NCBI GenBank assembly: GCA_022452035.1
Contig: JAKURV010000003.1
Location: 62,001 to 126,000 of the forward strand
Direction: 5' to 3'
DNA length: 64,000 nucleotides
Source of the DNA: Acidimicrobiales bacterium
Lineage (GTDB): Bacteria; Actinomycetota; Acidimicrobiia; Acidimicrobiales; MedAcidi-G1
In this document: piece by piece, positions 26,815 to 35,778 of the stretch
How positions within the stretch are numbered: position 1 is the first letter of the stretch
Layout: the number at the start of each line of letters is the position of its first letter
Position numbers and translations under genes: made by a program
Notes under the pieces: model-generated
What the model saw: only the letters and a program-made list of their open reading frames with translations
Told to the model about the DNA's origin: nothing
The model's database searches: none

Positions 26815-28341
26815 GTGGACCAGCCCCGGCCGTGGACCGAGCACACCGACGGTGCTCCGTTCGACCTTCCGGAGCCGGGCACGCTGGTCGGCGCCTGGGC
26901 TTCGACCCTCTCCGATGATCCCGACCGGCCTCTGCTCCATGGTTCGTGGGGAGCTGGCGGGACACGGTGGGTCGGCCGGAGGGAGTTCCTCGACCACACG
27001 GTCCGGCTCGCTGGCCGTCTGTTAGCCGCTGGCGTGGAGGCCGGGGACCGCGTGTTGGTCTCCGGGCCGTCGTCAGTGGACCTGGCCGCTGTGCACGTGG
27101 CGTGCCTGCGGGCCGGCCTGGTGGTCGTGCCCGTCAATGGCGGTTACCGAGAGGCGGAGCTGGCTCACCTGGTCGGGGACTGCGCCCCACGGGCCGCCCT
27201 CGTCGACCACGACGGCTGGGCCGACCTCCTGGCCCGCTTGGCCCCCGACCTCCTGGTGGCCGACACCGCGGTGGACCTACCCGACGGCGACCCCGGCGAT
27301 CGCCTGGATCGCGCGACTCCCGGTGATCCGGCCCTTCTCGGGTATACCTCAGGCACCACCGGGCGACCCAAAGGTGCCGTGCTCACCCAGGCCAACCTGC
27401 TGGCCGGAGCCTGGTCGGTGGTCGTGGCCTGGCGTTGGACCGGCGCCGACCGCCTGCTCCTCTGCTTGCCGCTGTTCCACATGCACGGCCTGGGAGTGGG
27501 CCTCCACGGCACCCTGCTGGCTGGAGGCTCGGCCGTCCTGCAGGTCGGCTTCGCTCCCGATGCCGTGTTCAACGGCCTAGCCGATCACCGCTGCACCATG
27601 TTCTTCGGCGTTCCGACCATGTATCACCGCCTAGCCGACCATCCTCGGGTGGCCGACCTCGGAGCGCTCCGGTTGTGCGTAGCCGGCTCGGCCCCCCTGG
27701 CCGCCGACCTGCACCACCGCCTGGCCGTCAAGGCCGGGGTGGCCGTGCTGGAGCGGTACGGCATGACCGAGACGGTGATGCTGGTGTCCAATCCGTTCGA
27801 CGGCGAACGCCGTCCGGGTGCCGTGGGTTTCCCCCTGCCAGGCGTGGAGGTGCAGCTGGCCGAGGAAACCGGCGAGGTGCTGGTCCGGGGGCCGAACGTG
27901 TTCGCCGGCTACTGGGACCGGCCCGAAGCCACGGCGGAGGCCTTCGTGGAGGACGGCGACGAACCGTGGTTCCGGACCGGGGACCTCGCCGCGGTGGACG
28001 GTGACGGCTACCTGTCACTCGTGGGACGGGTGAAGGAGCTCATCATTAGCGGTGGCCTAAACGTTTATCCCCGGGAGGTCGACGACGTCCTGGCCGGCCA
28101 CCCAGCGGTGGCCGAGGTGGCAGTAGCCGGGGTGCCGTCCTCCGAGTGGGGCGAGGAGGTGGTGGCCTGGGTGGTGCCAGTTGACGGACGGGAGTGCCCG
28201 ACGGCGGCCGACCTTCGCTCCTACGCCGGAGACCATCTGGCCTCCTACAAACTGCCCCGCCAGGTGGTAGCCGTGGATGCCCTACCCCGCAATGCCCTCG
28301 GCAAGGTGGTTCGGCACGAGCTGCGGCTCCCGGGAACCTGA
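26815..28341 (+). CDS. matB: Malonyl-CoA synthetase-like acyl-CoA ligase (MatB type)
   Basis: A 508-residue ANL-superfamily ligase that activates a carboxylic acid with ATP and CoA. It has the AMP-binding P-loop YTSGTTGRPKGAVLT, LCLPLFHMHGLGVGLHG, and ERYGMTETVMLVSNPFDG continuing to VGFPLPGV, wording close to malonyl-CoA synthetases. Hinge and C-domain motifs are WFRTGDLA, VGRVKELIISGGLNVYPREVD and the catalytic lysine in NALGKVVRHEL. Malonate or methylmalonate is the likely substrate. No malonyl-CoA decarboxylase adjoins. The GTG at 26815 is chosen on the TACGGT element; an earlier in-frame start at 26728 lies in the operator region. Confidence 0.82.
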   Translation: MDQPRPWTEHTDGAPFDLPEPGTLVGAWASTLSDDPDRPLLHGSWGAGGTRWVGRREFLDHTVRLAGRLLAAGVEAGDRVLVSGPSSVDLAAVHVACLRAGLVVVPVNGGYREAELAHLVGDCAPRAALVDHDGWADLLARLAPDLLVADTAVDLPDGDPGDRLDRATPGDPALLGYTSGTTGRPKGAVLTQANLLAGAWSVVVAWRWTGADRLLLCLPLFHMHGLGVGLHGTLLAGGSAVLQVGFAPDAVFNGLADHRCTMFFGVPTMYHRLADHPRVADLGALRLCVAGSAPLAADLHHRLAVKAGVAVLERYGMTETVMLVSNPFDGERRPGAVGFPLPGVEVQLAEETGEVLVRGPNVFAGYWDRPEATAEAFVEDGDEPWFRTGDLAAVDGDGYLSLVGRVKELIISGGLNVYPREVDDVLAGHPAVAEVAVAGVPSSEWGEEVVAWVVPVDGRECPTAADLRSYAGDHLASYKLPRQVVAVDALPRNALGKVVRHELRLPGT

Positions 28342-28394
28342 ACAGCGACAGCCCGGCTGGGGCCCAACCGCCCACCCTGTGCGAGGCTCGATCC

Positions 28395-29087
28395 ATGGGC
28401 GACCGACCGACCCGGGTGGACTTCCACTTCGACGTGATCTGTCCGTGGGCCTACCAGACGTCCTTGTGGATGCGCGACGTCCGGGACCGGCAGGGTCTTG
28501 AAGTGGACTGGCGGTTCTTCAGCCTCGAGGAGATCAACCTCATCGAAGGGAAGAAGCACCCGTGGGAGCGGGACTGGTCCTACGGGTGGTCGATGATGCG
28601 GGTCGGCGCCCTACTCAAGCGAGAGGACCCGGCCCTCGGCGACGCCTGGTACCTGCGGGCCGGAACGGCCCTCCACGTGGAGGGCCGTAAGCCCCACCGG
28701 CCCGAAGTAGCCCAGGACCTACTAGCTGAGATGGGCCTCGACCCGAGCCTTGTTGACGAAGCGCTGGCCGACGAAACCACCCACGACGATGTCCGGTCCG
28801 ACCACGATCGGGTGGTGTCCCTCGGCGGCTGGGGTGTGCCGACTCTGGTCTTCCCGGGCGCCGACGAGGACAAGTCCCGCAAGCTGTTCGGTCCCGTGCT
28901 CATCGACCCCCCGACAGGCGAGGCCGCCGACAGGCTGTGGGACCTCGTGGTGGGCTGGCTGGAGTTCCCGCACTTCTTCGAACTGCAACGGCCCAAGACC
29001 GAGGCCGACCTGACCGCCGTCGGCCGGGTGTTCCAGCCCTACCTCGAGGCCCGGGAGTGGGACACCGTGGCCAACCCGACCCCCTAG
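28395..29087 (+). CDS. DsbA-family protein, Rv2466c-like (mycothiol-linked reductase type)
   Basis: A 230-residue thioredoxin-fold protein without a signal peptide, so cytosolic. Similarity to the mycobacterial mycothiol-dependent nitroreductase Rv2466c is clear at the C-terminus (LFGPVLIDPPTGEAADRLWD, then FPHFFELQRPKTE) and in GWGVPTLVF (cis-Pro loop). The active site is CPWA rather than CPWC: the nucleophilic Cys remains but the resolving Cys is Ala, so a monothiol mechanism with mycothiol is likely. The next gene is also of a mycothiol-dependent type. The start ATG (MGDRPTRVDFHFD) follows a weak GAGGCT -10-like element 6 bases upstream. Confidence 0.82.
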   Translation: MGDRPTRVDFHFDVICPWAYQTSLWMRDVRDRQGLEVDWRFFSLEEINLIEGKKHPWERDWSYGWSMMRVGALLKREDPALGDAWYLRAGTALHVEGRKPHRPEVAQDLLAEMGLDPSLVDEALADETTHDDVRSDHDRVVSLGGWGVPTLVFPGADEDKSRKLFGPVLIDPPTGEAADRLWDLVVGWLEFPHFFELQRPKTEADLTAVGRVFQPYLEAREWDTVANPTP

Positions 29088-29102
29088 ACGCCGGAGGCGA
29101 CG

Positions 29103-29921
29103 GTGGAGATCGACCTGGACCGAGGACAGATCCTGGGAGGGCTGGAGGAGATCTGGTCCACCTGGTCGGGCTGGGCGGACGGCCTGTCCGGGGACGACTG
29201 GGCCACGCCGAGCCGCTGCCCGGGGTGGACTGTCCAGGACAACCTGGCCCACCTCATCGGCACCGAGCGCATGCTCCAGGGCTACCAGGCGCCAGACGTC
29301 GAGTACCCAACCGAGCACCTGAAGAACCCGGTGGCCGAAGGCAACGAGCGGTGGGTGGAGTCGATGCGTCCATTGTCGGGGCCGGAGGTCCTAGCCAAGT
29401 TCCAGACCGTGTCGGCCGAGCGCCTCGGACAACTGCACGCCATGTCCGACGACGAGATCCTGAAGGTTGGCTGGTCGCCGGTGGGTGAGGTGCCGTACCT
29501 GCGCTTCATGCACGTTCGGATTTACGACTCGTGGCTGCACCTTGAGGACTGCCGGGCCCCGCTCGGCCACCCGTCCTGTGCAGGGGGACGACCGGCCGAG
29601 ATGTCAGTGGCCGAGGTCACCACGGCCGCCGGCTTCGTGATCGGCAAGAAGGCCGGAGCGCCCGACGGGAGCCGGGTGGAGGTCACCCTGACCGGTCCGG
29701 TGGCCGCCACCATCCGGGTGGCCGTCGACGGTCGGGCCCGGGTGGTCGAGGAACTGGACGGCGAGCCCACGGCGACCCTTGCCCTATCGTCCAACGACTG
29801 GCTGGCCTTGACCGGGGGCCGAGTGGATCCGGTGCCCCTCATCGAGGACGGGCGGGTGGCCCTCGGCGGCGACCTCGTCCTGGCCCGCCAGTTAGCCGAG
29901 CGCCTGGCCTTCACCATCTGA
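29103..29921 (+). CDS. Maleylpyruvate isomerase-type (DinB/MDMPI) mycothiol-dependent family protein
   Basis: A 272-residue protein. The N-terminal four-helix DinB-like domain has CPGWTVQDNLAHLIGTE and FMHVRIYDSWLHLEDC, whose histidines fit the family's metal site. The C-terminal SCP2-like domain (about 175-272) has the SNDWLALTGGR stretch. Such proteins are thought to use mycothiol in isomerase or transferase reactions; the substrate is unknown. It follows the DsbA-like gene after 15 bases with GGAGG before its GTG, so the two are probably co-translated. Confidence 0.8.
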   Translation: MEIDLDRGQILGGLEEIWSTWSGWADGLSGDDWATPSRCPGWTVQDNLAHLIGTERMLQGYQAPDVEYPTEHLKNPVAEGNERWVESMRPLSGPEVLAKFQTVSAERLGQLHAMSDDEILKVGWSPVGEVPYLRFMHVRIYDSWLHLEDCRAPLGHPSCAGGRPAEMSVAEVTTAAGFVIGKKAGAPDGSRVEVTLTGPVAATIRVAVDGRARVVEELDGEPTATLALSSNDWLALTGGRVDPVPLIEDGRVALGGDLVLARQLAERLAFTI

Positions 29922-29932
29922 CCCGGTAGCCG

Positions 29933-29938
29933 TAGCAT
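29933..29938 (+). promoter_or_regulatory. Leaderless-type -10 element (TAGCAT) for msrA
   Basis: TAGCAT ends 6 bases before the msrA ATG at 29945. Confidence 0.45.
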
Positions 29939-29944
29939 TTGACC

Positions 29945-30592
29945 ATGGCCTTCGGACACCGGCTGCTGACCGTCCCCGATCCCGCTGACGCCCTCCCGGG
30001 GCGGGACCAGGCCGTGGCCGTGCCGGCGGCCCACCACGTCAACGGCCGGTCGATGGTGCCGCCGTTCCCAGACGGCGTGGACACCGTGGTCCTCGGCATG
30101 GGCTGCTTCTGGGGTGCCGAGCGGAAGTTCTGGGAGACCCCCGGCGTGTGGACCACTGCCGTGGGTTACGCCGGGGGCTACACCCCGAACGCCACCTACC
30201 AGGAGGTGTGCTCCGGGATGACCGGGCACAACGAGGTGGTCCTGGTGGCCTATGAAACCGACGTGCTGTCGCTGATCGACGTCCTGCGGGTGTTCTGGGA
30301 GAACCACGACCCCACCCAAGGCATGCGCCAGGGCAACGACGTGGGCACCCAGTACCGATCAGGGATCTACGTGGCTGACGACGCCCAACGGGCTGTCGCC
30401 CAGTCCACCCGGGAGACCTACGCCGCCCGGCTGACCGCCGCTGGCTTCGGCGAGGTCACCACCGAGGTCCTGATCCATTCCGAGTTCTTCTACGCCGAGG
30501 ACTACCACCAGCAGTACCTGGCCAAGAACCCTTTGGGGTACTGCGGCATCGGGGGGACCGGCGTGTCTTGCCCGGTCGGCGTCCCCAACTGA
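29945..30592 (+). CDS. msrA: Peptide-methionine (S)-S-oxide reductase
   Basis: A 215-residue enzyme that repairs oxidised methionine in proteins. The catalytic motif is [11 protein letters not shown], followed by [31 protein letters not shown] and [12 protein letters not shown]. The C-terminus ends with [11 protein letters not shown], giving possible resolving cysteines. Residues 1-55 are an extra N-terminal extension common in actinobacterial MsrA. The ATG is supported by TAGCAT 6 bases upstream. It sits with two thiol-redox genes. Confidence 0.95.
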   Translation: MAFGHRLLTVPDPADALPGRDQAVAVPAAHHVNGRSMVPPFPDGVDTVVLGMGCFWGAERKFWETPGVWTTAVGYAGGYTPNATYQEVCSGMTGHNEVVLVAYETDVLSLIDVLRVFWENHDPTQGMRQGNDVGTQYRSGIYVADDAQRAVAQSTRETYAARLTAAGFGEVTTEVLIHSEFFYAEDYHQQYLAKNPLGYCGIGGTGVSCPVGVPN

Positions 30593-30634
30593 GCGGCTCG
30601 GGTCACCGGTCCCGACTCTTCGGCACCCGACTAC

Positions 30635-32365
30635 TCAGTGTTCCAGGACAGTGACCGTTCCGGTCGTTCCGTCAACCTCGACTAGGGCACCGTCTGGGAT
30701 CCGTTCCGTGGCATTCTCCACGGAGACCACGCACGGGATACCGAGCTCACGCGACACGATCACCGCGTGGCTCATCAGCGCCCCCACGTCGACCACCACT
30801 GCGGCCGAGGGCAGGAACAGCGGCGTCCACGCCGGATCGGTGATGGGGGCCACAAGCACCTCGCCGGGTTCCAGGTCGACGGCGTCGGCCGGGTCCATCA
30901 CCACCCGGGCCCGTCCCCGGGCCACGCCCTGACATCCCGACGCCCCGGTCAGCACTTCTCCTGGCTGTGCCGGCTCGCTCCGGGGCCGCGATGCGTAGTC
31001 GGCCTCCAACGCCTCGATGGTCGGGACCTCGTGCTGCCCGGTGATGAAGAAACGAGGCTCCACCGTCGTGTAGCGGTCATACAGGGCCCCGCGTTCGGCC
31101 AGGACACCGGCAAAGGAGGCTGGATCAGCGAGATAGGAGGGCAGCTCATCGATCGGATCCAGTAGGGCGACCCGGGTGGGGTCGGGATCCCCACCCCGCT
31201 CGGCGGCCCGCCGCACCAGCTCCCGGTAGACGCGCTTGGTGGGTGCCCCGAGGCGGATGGCCCGGTCGCGGGTGGCTTCGCGGGCCTGAGCCCACCAGGG
31301 GGCGGCAAGCAGCGCCTTGTCGAAGTTCCGTCGGTCGAGCCCCTTGACGTGGGGGCGTACCACGTCGACGGCCGCAGCCCGTCGGGCGTCGTCGCCGGCC
31401 AGGCGAGTCGCCGGGTCCAGATCGTGGTCGGCGAGGCGCATCCGGTCGATGGCCACCAGAGCCAGTTCGGGGGTGTTCTCCCAGTTCCGCGACGAGAGCT
31501 CCCAGTCGTTGGGTCCGCGGTGACCGTGGGTGGCCGTGAATGCCGCGAACCGTTCCCGGAAGTCGGCTGCCGCCCGGTCGCTGGCGATTCTGTCCAAAAG
31601 GCCGTCCACGCCGAGGTTGAACGCGGCACCCAAGGCCGGCTGGCCCTGCACCGCTCGGGCAATGGAGTAGAGGTCCCGGGAGTATTCGGCTGACCTCACG
31701 TCCCCGGCCGACCCGACCAAGTGGGTGACGAGCCCGGGCTCGCCGGCTGCCACGCATGCGTCGGCCAGCATCCCGGTCACGATCGAAGCCAGGCCCGACG
31801 AGAGCATGTGGTTGTGGAAGGCCGGTCCGAAAGCCTTAGGGAAGGCATGGAGGTGGGCCATCAACTCCGCATCCGGAGCGTCCAGTGACGGGCATCGGGC
31901 ACGGTGGGCCTCGGCCCTGGCGAAGCTGTCGGACACCATGGGCGGCATAGATCGGGTGTTCAGGGCACCGAGGACCGACCGCAGGATTCGCAGGGACGAC
32001 AGCAGGCTGCGGTCGCCCTTACGGGGTTCGTAGGGCGGAGGGTCGCCCTCGCCGAAGAACGCGATGTCGATCGCTTCGGCTGAGGAGCCGGGGGCGCGCA
32101 CGCCCAGGATCCTGAGGTAGGAGAGGTTGAGGTAGGCGTAGCCGCCGTACAACCCGATAATCACCGGATCGTCGCCCGAGAAGTCGCTCGCCCGGGTCAC
32201 GCCGAGTTCGACGTAGGCGTCGCGCCACGCCTTCTCGGCGGCGATGACACCCAACCGGTAGGACAGGGGGGTGAGCACCTCGGGGAAGACCTCCCCCACA
32301 TTGCCCCGGGTGTTGATCGGCCAACGCGGGTCGACCGTCCCTTCGATAATCCACGACGTACCCAT
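30635..32365 (-). CDS. PEP-utilising enzyme lacking the ATP-grasp domain (PEP synthase/rifampin phosphotransferase C-terminal type)
   Basis: A 576-residue protein. The C-terminus is the swivelling phosphohistidine domain of PEP-utilising enzymes: TGASGCQGVARGRARVV, then GEVLVAPITDPAWTPLF, and the phosphorylated histidine in GALMSHAVIVSRELGIPCV (about His533). The N-terminus begins directly in the central domain (NTRGNVGEVFPEVLTPLS) that in PEP synthases and rifampin phosphotransferases follows the ATP-grasp part. That ATP-binding domain is absent here and is not encoded next door. Either a partner is elsewhere or the protein has another role. The start ATG has a G-rich run (GGGGGGACACC) before it. 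Confidence 0.78.
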   Translation of the reverse strand: MGTSWIIEGTVDPRWPINTRGNVGEVFPEVLTPLSYRLGVIAAEKAWRDAYVELGVTRASDFSGDDPVIIGLYGGYAYLNLSYLRILGVRAPGSSAEAIDIAFFGEGDPPPYEPRKGDRSLLSSLRILRSVLGALNTRSMPPMVSDSFARAEAHRARCPSLDAPDAELMAHLHAFPKAFGPAFHNHMLSSGLASIVTGMLADACVAAGEPGLVTHLVGSAGDVRSAEYSRDLYSIARAVQGQPALGAAFNLGVDGLLDRIASDRAAADFRERFAAFTATHGHRGPNDWELSSRNWENTPELALVAIDRMRLADHDLDPATRLAGDDARRAAAVDVVRPHVKGLDRRNFDKALLAAPWWAQAREATRDRAIRLGAPTKRVYRELVRRAAERGGDPDPTRVALLDPIDELPSYLADPASFAGVLAERGALYDRYTTVEPRFFITGQHEVPTIEALEADYASRPRSEPAQPGEVLTGASGCQGVARGRARVVMDPADAVDLEPGEVLVAPITDPAWTPLFLPSAAVVVDVGALMSHAVIVSRELGIPCVVSVENATERIPDGALVEVDGTTGTVTVLEH

Positions 32366-32446
32366 GGTGTCCCCCCGATTGCTGGCCCCACCAGAGACCC
32401 GCCCGGCGAGGCTAGGCGGGTCGGTCCGGCAGGTGTTAGCCGGGGA

Positions 32447-33556
32447 TCAGTCCAGGATTCCGGCAGCGATCAGTTCTTCAAGCCGTTCGGGTCCGACCCA
32501 GTTGAGCTGCCATGACTTGGCCCGTCGGAAATAGAGCTGGGCGTCGCACTCCACGGTGAAGCCCATCCCGCCGTGGACCTGGATAGCCACGCCGGTCACG
32601 TCCCGGCAGGTCTGGGTGGCGAACAGCTTGGCCATAGGGGCCAGCGTGGTGACGTCCCGCCCCTGGTCCCGAGCCCACGCCGCCTGGTGCACGAGCACCC
32701 GACCTCCCTCGATGGCCGTGATCCCATCGGACAGGTAGTGGCTGATCGACTGGAAGGAGCCGATCGGCTTGTCGAACTGGTGTCGTTCGCGGGCGTAGTC
32801 GGTGGTTAGGGCGTGGGTGGCCTGGGCAGCCCCGATTGCCAGAGCGGCCACCAGGACCATGGTGTCGAGCATCACGGTGTGCCAGGTGTCCCAGCCGGTT
32901 CCGGAGTCGCCGATCCGGTTGGTGGTCGGGATACGCACGCCGTCCAGGTCGACCCGGTACTGGGTGTCGCCGGCCACCGTCTGTTGCAGGGTCAGCGACA
33001 CTCCGTCGGCGGCCGGGTCCACCAAGTAGAGGTCGACGTCATCTCCGGTGCGGGCCACCACAACCAGGCGGTCGGCGGACGAGGCGAAGGGCACGTGGCG
33101 CTTGGTGCCGGTCAGGACCGTGGTGTCGCCGTCGGGACGGGCCTCCAGTTGCACTCCGGTCGGTCCGGACCCGTTGTCGGGCTCCAACCACGCCGGGACG
33201 AGGATGGCTTCGCCGGCAGCCAGGAGGGGCAGCCACTCAGCCTGCTGGTCGGGCGAACCGGCACCGGCCAGAATCCCGGCCGCCACCACGGATGACGCCA
33301 GGTGGGGCGATGGCACCAGGCTGCGTCCGAACTCCTCGTAGACGACAACGGCGTCCAGGAGGCCCATGGCCGAGCCCCCGTGTTGCTCGGTGAGCATCAG
33401 ACCGGTCAGGCCCATGGTGGCCAGCTGGTTCCAGAATCCGTCGTCGTAGCCCTTCGGGTCGTCTTCCAGGGACCGCACGGTGTCGGCAGCGTCGGCGCAG
33501 AGGCCGCGGACCGCGTCGCGCAGCATGTCCTGTTCGTCGGTGAAGGCCAGATCCAT
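32447..33556 (-). CDS. Acyl-CoA dehydrogenase (FadE28/ChsE1-like subunit type)
   Basis: A 369-residue FAD enzyme of the acyl-CoA dehydrogenase fold. It has the N-terminal helical domain (MDLAFTDEQDMLRDAVRGL), the mid beta-domain, and a C-terminus with QVHGGMGFTVECDAQLYFRRAK but without the usual GTSE-Q motif. This pattern, together with a full-length partner (35779-36972), matches the alpha2-beta2 dehydrogenases of steroid side-chain degradation, where one subunit is incomplete. The start at 33556 gives the family N-terminus and avoids overlap with the MaoC gene. It is the last gene of the minus-strand acyl-CoA operon. Confidence 0.85.
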   Translation of the reverse strand: MDLAFTDEQDMLRDAVRGLCADAADTVRSLEDDPKGYDDGFWNQLATMGLTGLMLTEQHGGSAMGLLDAVVVYEEFGRSLVPSPHLASSVVAAGILAGAGSPDQQAEWLPLLAAGEAILVPAWLEPDNGSGPTGVQLEARPDGDTTVLTGTKRHVPFASSADRLVVVARTGDDVDLYLVDPAADGVSLTLQQTVAGDTQYRVDLDGVRIPTTNRIGDSGTGWDTWHTVMLDTMVLVAALAIGAAQATHALTTDYARERHQFDKPIGSFQSISHYLSDGITAIEGGRVLVHQAAWARDQGRDVTTLAPMAKLFATQTCRDVTGVAIQVHGGMGFTVECDAQLYFRRAKSWQLNWVGPERLEELIAAGILD

Positions 33557-33563
33557 CGGATTC

Positions 33564-34040
33564 CTAGGGGCGCCAGTCGTCGCCGCGGCGCGACCAGGGG
33601 TTGTCATCGGCGTCCCGAGGGAGGGACACCCGGGCGACGCACGTGGTGGCCACCACCTCACCTACCCGCAGAGACACGTCCAGGTCGACCCAGCCGCAGC
33701 CGGCGTCGTCGACCGCCGTTCCGGTGACGGTGGCCGAGAAGGCCATGTGGTCTCCGGGGAACACCGGGGTATTCATGCGGAAGGTCATGCGACCTAGCCG
33801 GCCGGTGGGCCCCGTCCAGTCGGTGACGTAACGCTCGAACCACGCCGCCTGGTTCGGGGTGTTGAGGAAGATGTCCGGGGTGCCGTTCCGGTGCACGGCG
33901 AAGTCGCGGTCGTGATGCATGGGGCGCCAGTCCCTCGATGCCAGGGCACCGAGTACCACTGTGGTGGCCGTGACGTCGTGGCCCAGGTCGGGGAGCCGGT
34001 CGCCGGCCGTCACGTCACCGAGGAGGAGTCGGGTGGCCAT
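33564..34040 (-). CDS. MaoC-like hot-dog dehydratase (small subunit)
   Basis: A 158-residue enoyl-CoA hydratase-type protein. The hydratase motif is visible as DWRPMHHDRDFA, supplying the Asp/His dyad, followed by PDIFLNTPNQAAWFERYVTDW. It starts inside the stop of the preceding MaoC-like gene (TGATG), indicating tight coupling. In the mycobacterial igr operon two such hot-dog subunits form one hydratase, and the same arrangement is likely here. It would hydrate the enoyl-CoA produced by the dehydrogenases. Confidence 0.84.
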   Translation of the reverse strand: MATRLLLGDVTAGDRLPDLGHDVTATTVVLGALASRDWRPMHHDRDFAVHRNGTPDIFLNTPNQAAWFERYVTDWTGPTGRLGRMTFRMNTPVFPGDHMAFSATVTGTAVDDAGCGWVDLDVSLRVGEVVATTCVARVSLPRDADDNPWSRRGDDWRP

Positions 34041-34606
34041 CAGCAGTCCTCCTCCGTATCGGTGGGCCCTGCCTCCTCGGGCCGTCGATAGCCGAAGGCC
34101 GTGTAGGACTCCACACCCAGGAGAGCATCGTCCTGGTTGAGGTACTCGACGTCGATGGTCCAGAACCGGCCGTGCCCTAGCCGTGTGGTCTTTGGCTCGC
34201 TAACCGACCGAAGGATCTGCCGGGACCGCACCCGATCGCCGATGCGGACCGGCTCGTGGAAGGTGTTGGTATTCGAGGAGATGATGGCCTCGGGGAGGTC
34301 CAGATTCTCCTTGAGGTCGAAGTGGGCCTGGAGCGGCACCGCCGGCTCGGATCGCCCCGGGGACCAGTGGTGGGGACGGAACCAGACCGAGAGCATGGTC
34401 GGCGGGGCGATAGGACCGCCGGTGAGGTCGGTGGCCATGTCCTCGTCCCAGAACAGCGGGTTTCCGTTCTGGACCGAAGCACATGTGGTCCAGACGTAGC
34501 CGTGCTCGACGGGAAAGCCACCCTCCTCCTCGTACTGCACGACGCCGATCCGGGCCTCTACCTCTTCAGGGACGGGGGCCAGGGCATCGGGGATCGGGGC
34601 GGTCAC
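34040..34606 (-). CDS. MaoC-like dehydratase, N-terminal-domain type (partner subunit)
   Basis: A 188-residue hot-dog protein of the FAS1/MaoC N-terminal type (CASVQNGNPLFWDEDMA, then GGPIAPPTMLSVWFRP). It lacks a convincing catalytic Asp-His pair and so probably supplies the substrate-binding half of a heteromeric hydratase with the next gene. It overlaps CaiB upstream by four bases and MaoC downstream by one. Confidence 0.8.
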   Translation of the reverse strand: MTAPIPDALAPVPEEVEARIGVVQYEEEGGFPVEHGYVWTTCASVQNGNPLFWDEDMATDLTGGPIAPPTMLSVWFRPHHWSPGRSEPAVPLQAHFDLKENLDLPEAIISSNTNTFHEPVRIGDRVRSRQILRSVSEPKTTRLGHGRFWTIDVEYLNQDDALLGVESYTAFGYRRPEEAGPTDTEEDC

Positions 34607-35769
34607 GCGATCACCCCATCGGCCCGCAGGACCGACAGCTCGTCATCGGAGAAGCCGACGGCACCCAGGACCTCCTCGGTGCACGGGACGGCCTGGTCGT
34701 GGATGGCCAGGGTGGTGGCGTCAACCTGACCGGCCAGGGGGGCGGCTACCTGGGGAATCGGGCCAGCCGTCGGATGAACGACCTCGGTGAATAGGCCCCG
34801 GGCCCGGAACTGCTCGTCGTCGACCACCTCGGTGATGTCGTGGACAGCTGACACGCAGGTGTCGGCCGGTCCTAGGTCAGCCACCCACTCGTCTCGGCTG
34901 CGTCGGGCGAAGGCGGCGGCGAAGTCGGACCGCATGGCGTCGATTGCGTCGTCGTCGTACTGGTGGTCAATCCACCGGTCGCAGCCCAGGGCTCGGCAGA
35001 GGTTGGCGAAGAAGTGGGGCTCGATGGCGCCCACGGCCAGCCACCCGTCGTCGGCCGCCCGGTAGACGTCGTACCAGGCGTACCGCCCGGTCAGCAGGCC
35101 GTGGCGGGGGCCGGGCCGGGTTCCTTCGGCCAGGTACTCGTCGACGGCCAGAGACATAAGAGACAGGACGCCGTCGGCGATCGAGACGTCCAGGCGAGTG
35201 CCCTCTCCGGTCACGGCTCGGGCAGCCAGGGCAGCGCAGATGGCGGCCACCGCCTGGAGGCCACCCCCGGCGCTGTCGGCCACCGTGGCTCCAGGTAGGG
35301 CCGGTCCGCCGTCGCAGTCGCGTCCTGAGCAGTGGAGGTAGCCGCCGACGGCCAGGTAGTTCAGGTCATGGCCGGCCCAGCCGGCGCGGGGGCCGCTCTG
35401 GCCATAGCCGGTGGTGGAGCAGTAGACGATCCCCGGATTCCGGGCTCTGACGGCCTCGTGGCCGATGCCCAGCCGGTCTACCACCCCAGGCCGGAAGCTC
35501 TCGATGACCACGTCAGCCGTGGTGGCCAGGCGCAGGAAGGCCTCCCGACCGCCGTCCGACTTGAGATCGAGGAGCACCCGGCGCATGCCCCGATGGGCGC
35601 TGTAGGCGTAGGGGGGCGGAACTATCTGCACCCCGGCGTCCCGAGGGACGGGCCCCACCTTGACCACGTCAGCTCCCCAGTCGGCCAGCCACCGCGAGGC
35701 CCGTACAGCGGGTCCTACCGAGGCGAGGTCCAGGACGGTCACACCGTCGAGAAGGGGGCGGTCGACCAC
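34603..35769 (-). CDS. CaiB/BaiF-family CoA-transferase
   Basis: A 388-residue family III CoA-transferase that moves CoA between an acyl-CoA and a free acid. Motifs are VLDLASVGPAVRASRWLADWGADVVKV, with RMVLLDLKS-like RRVLLDLKSDGGREAF, ESFRPGVVDRLGIG, and the catalytic aspartate region GHDLNYLAVGGYL. It has a GTG start ten bases after the upstream dehydrogenase. It probably activates the acid entering this acyl-CoA pathway, as BaiF does for bile acids, but the substrate is not known. Confidence 0.88.
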   Translation of the reverse strand: MVDRPLLDGVTVLDLASVGPAVRASRWLADWGADVVKVGPVPRDAGVQIVPPPYAYSAHRGMRRVLLDLKSDGGREAFLRLATTADVVIESFRPGVVDRLGIGHEAVRARNPGIVYCSTTGYGQSGPRAGWAGHDLNYLAVGGYLHCSGRDCDGGPALPGATVADSAGGGLQAVAAICAALAARAVTGEGTRLDVSIADGVLSLMSLAVDEYLAEGTRPGPRHGLLTGRYAWYDVYRAADDGWLAVGAIEPHFFANLCRALGCDRWIDHQYDDDAIDAMRSDFAAAFARRSRDEWVADLGPADTCVSAVHDITEVVDDEQFRARGLFTEVVHPTAGPIPQVAAPLAGQVDATTLAIHDQAVPCTEEVLGAVGFSDDELSVLRADGVIA

Positions 35770-35778
35770 GGTCCGGAC

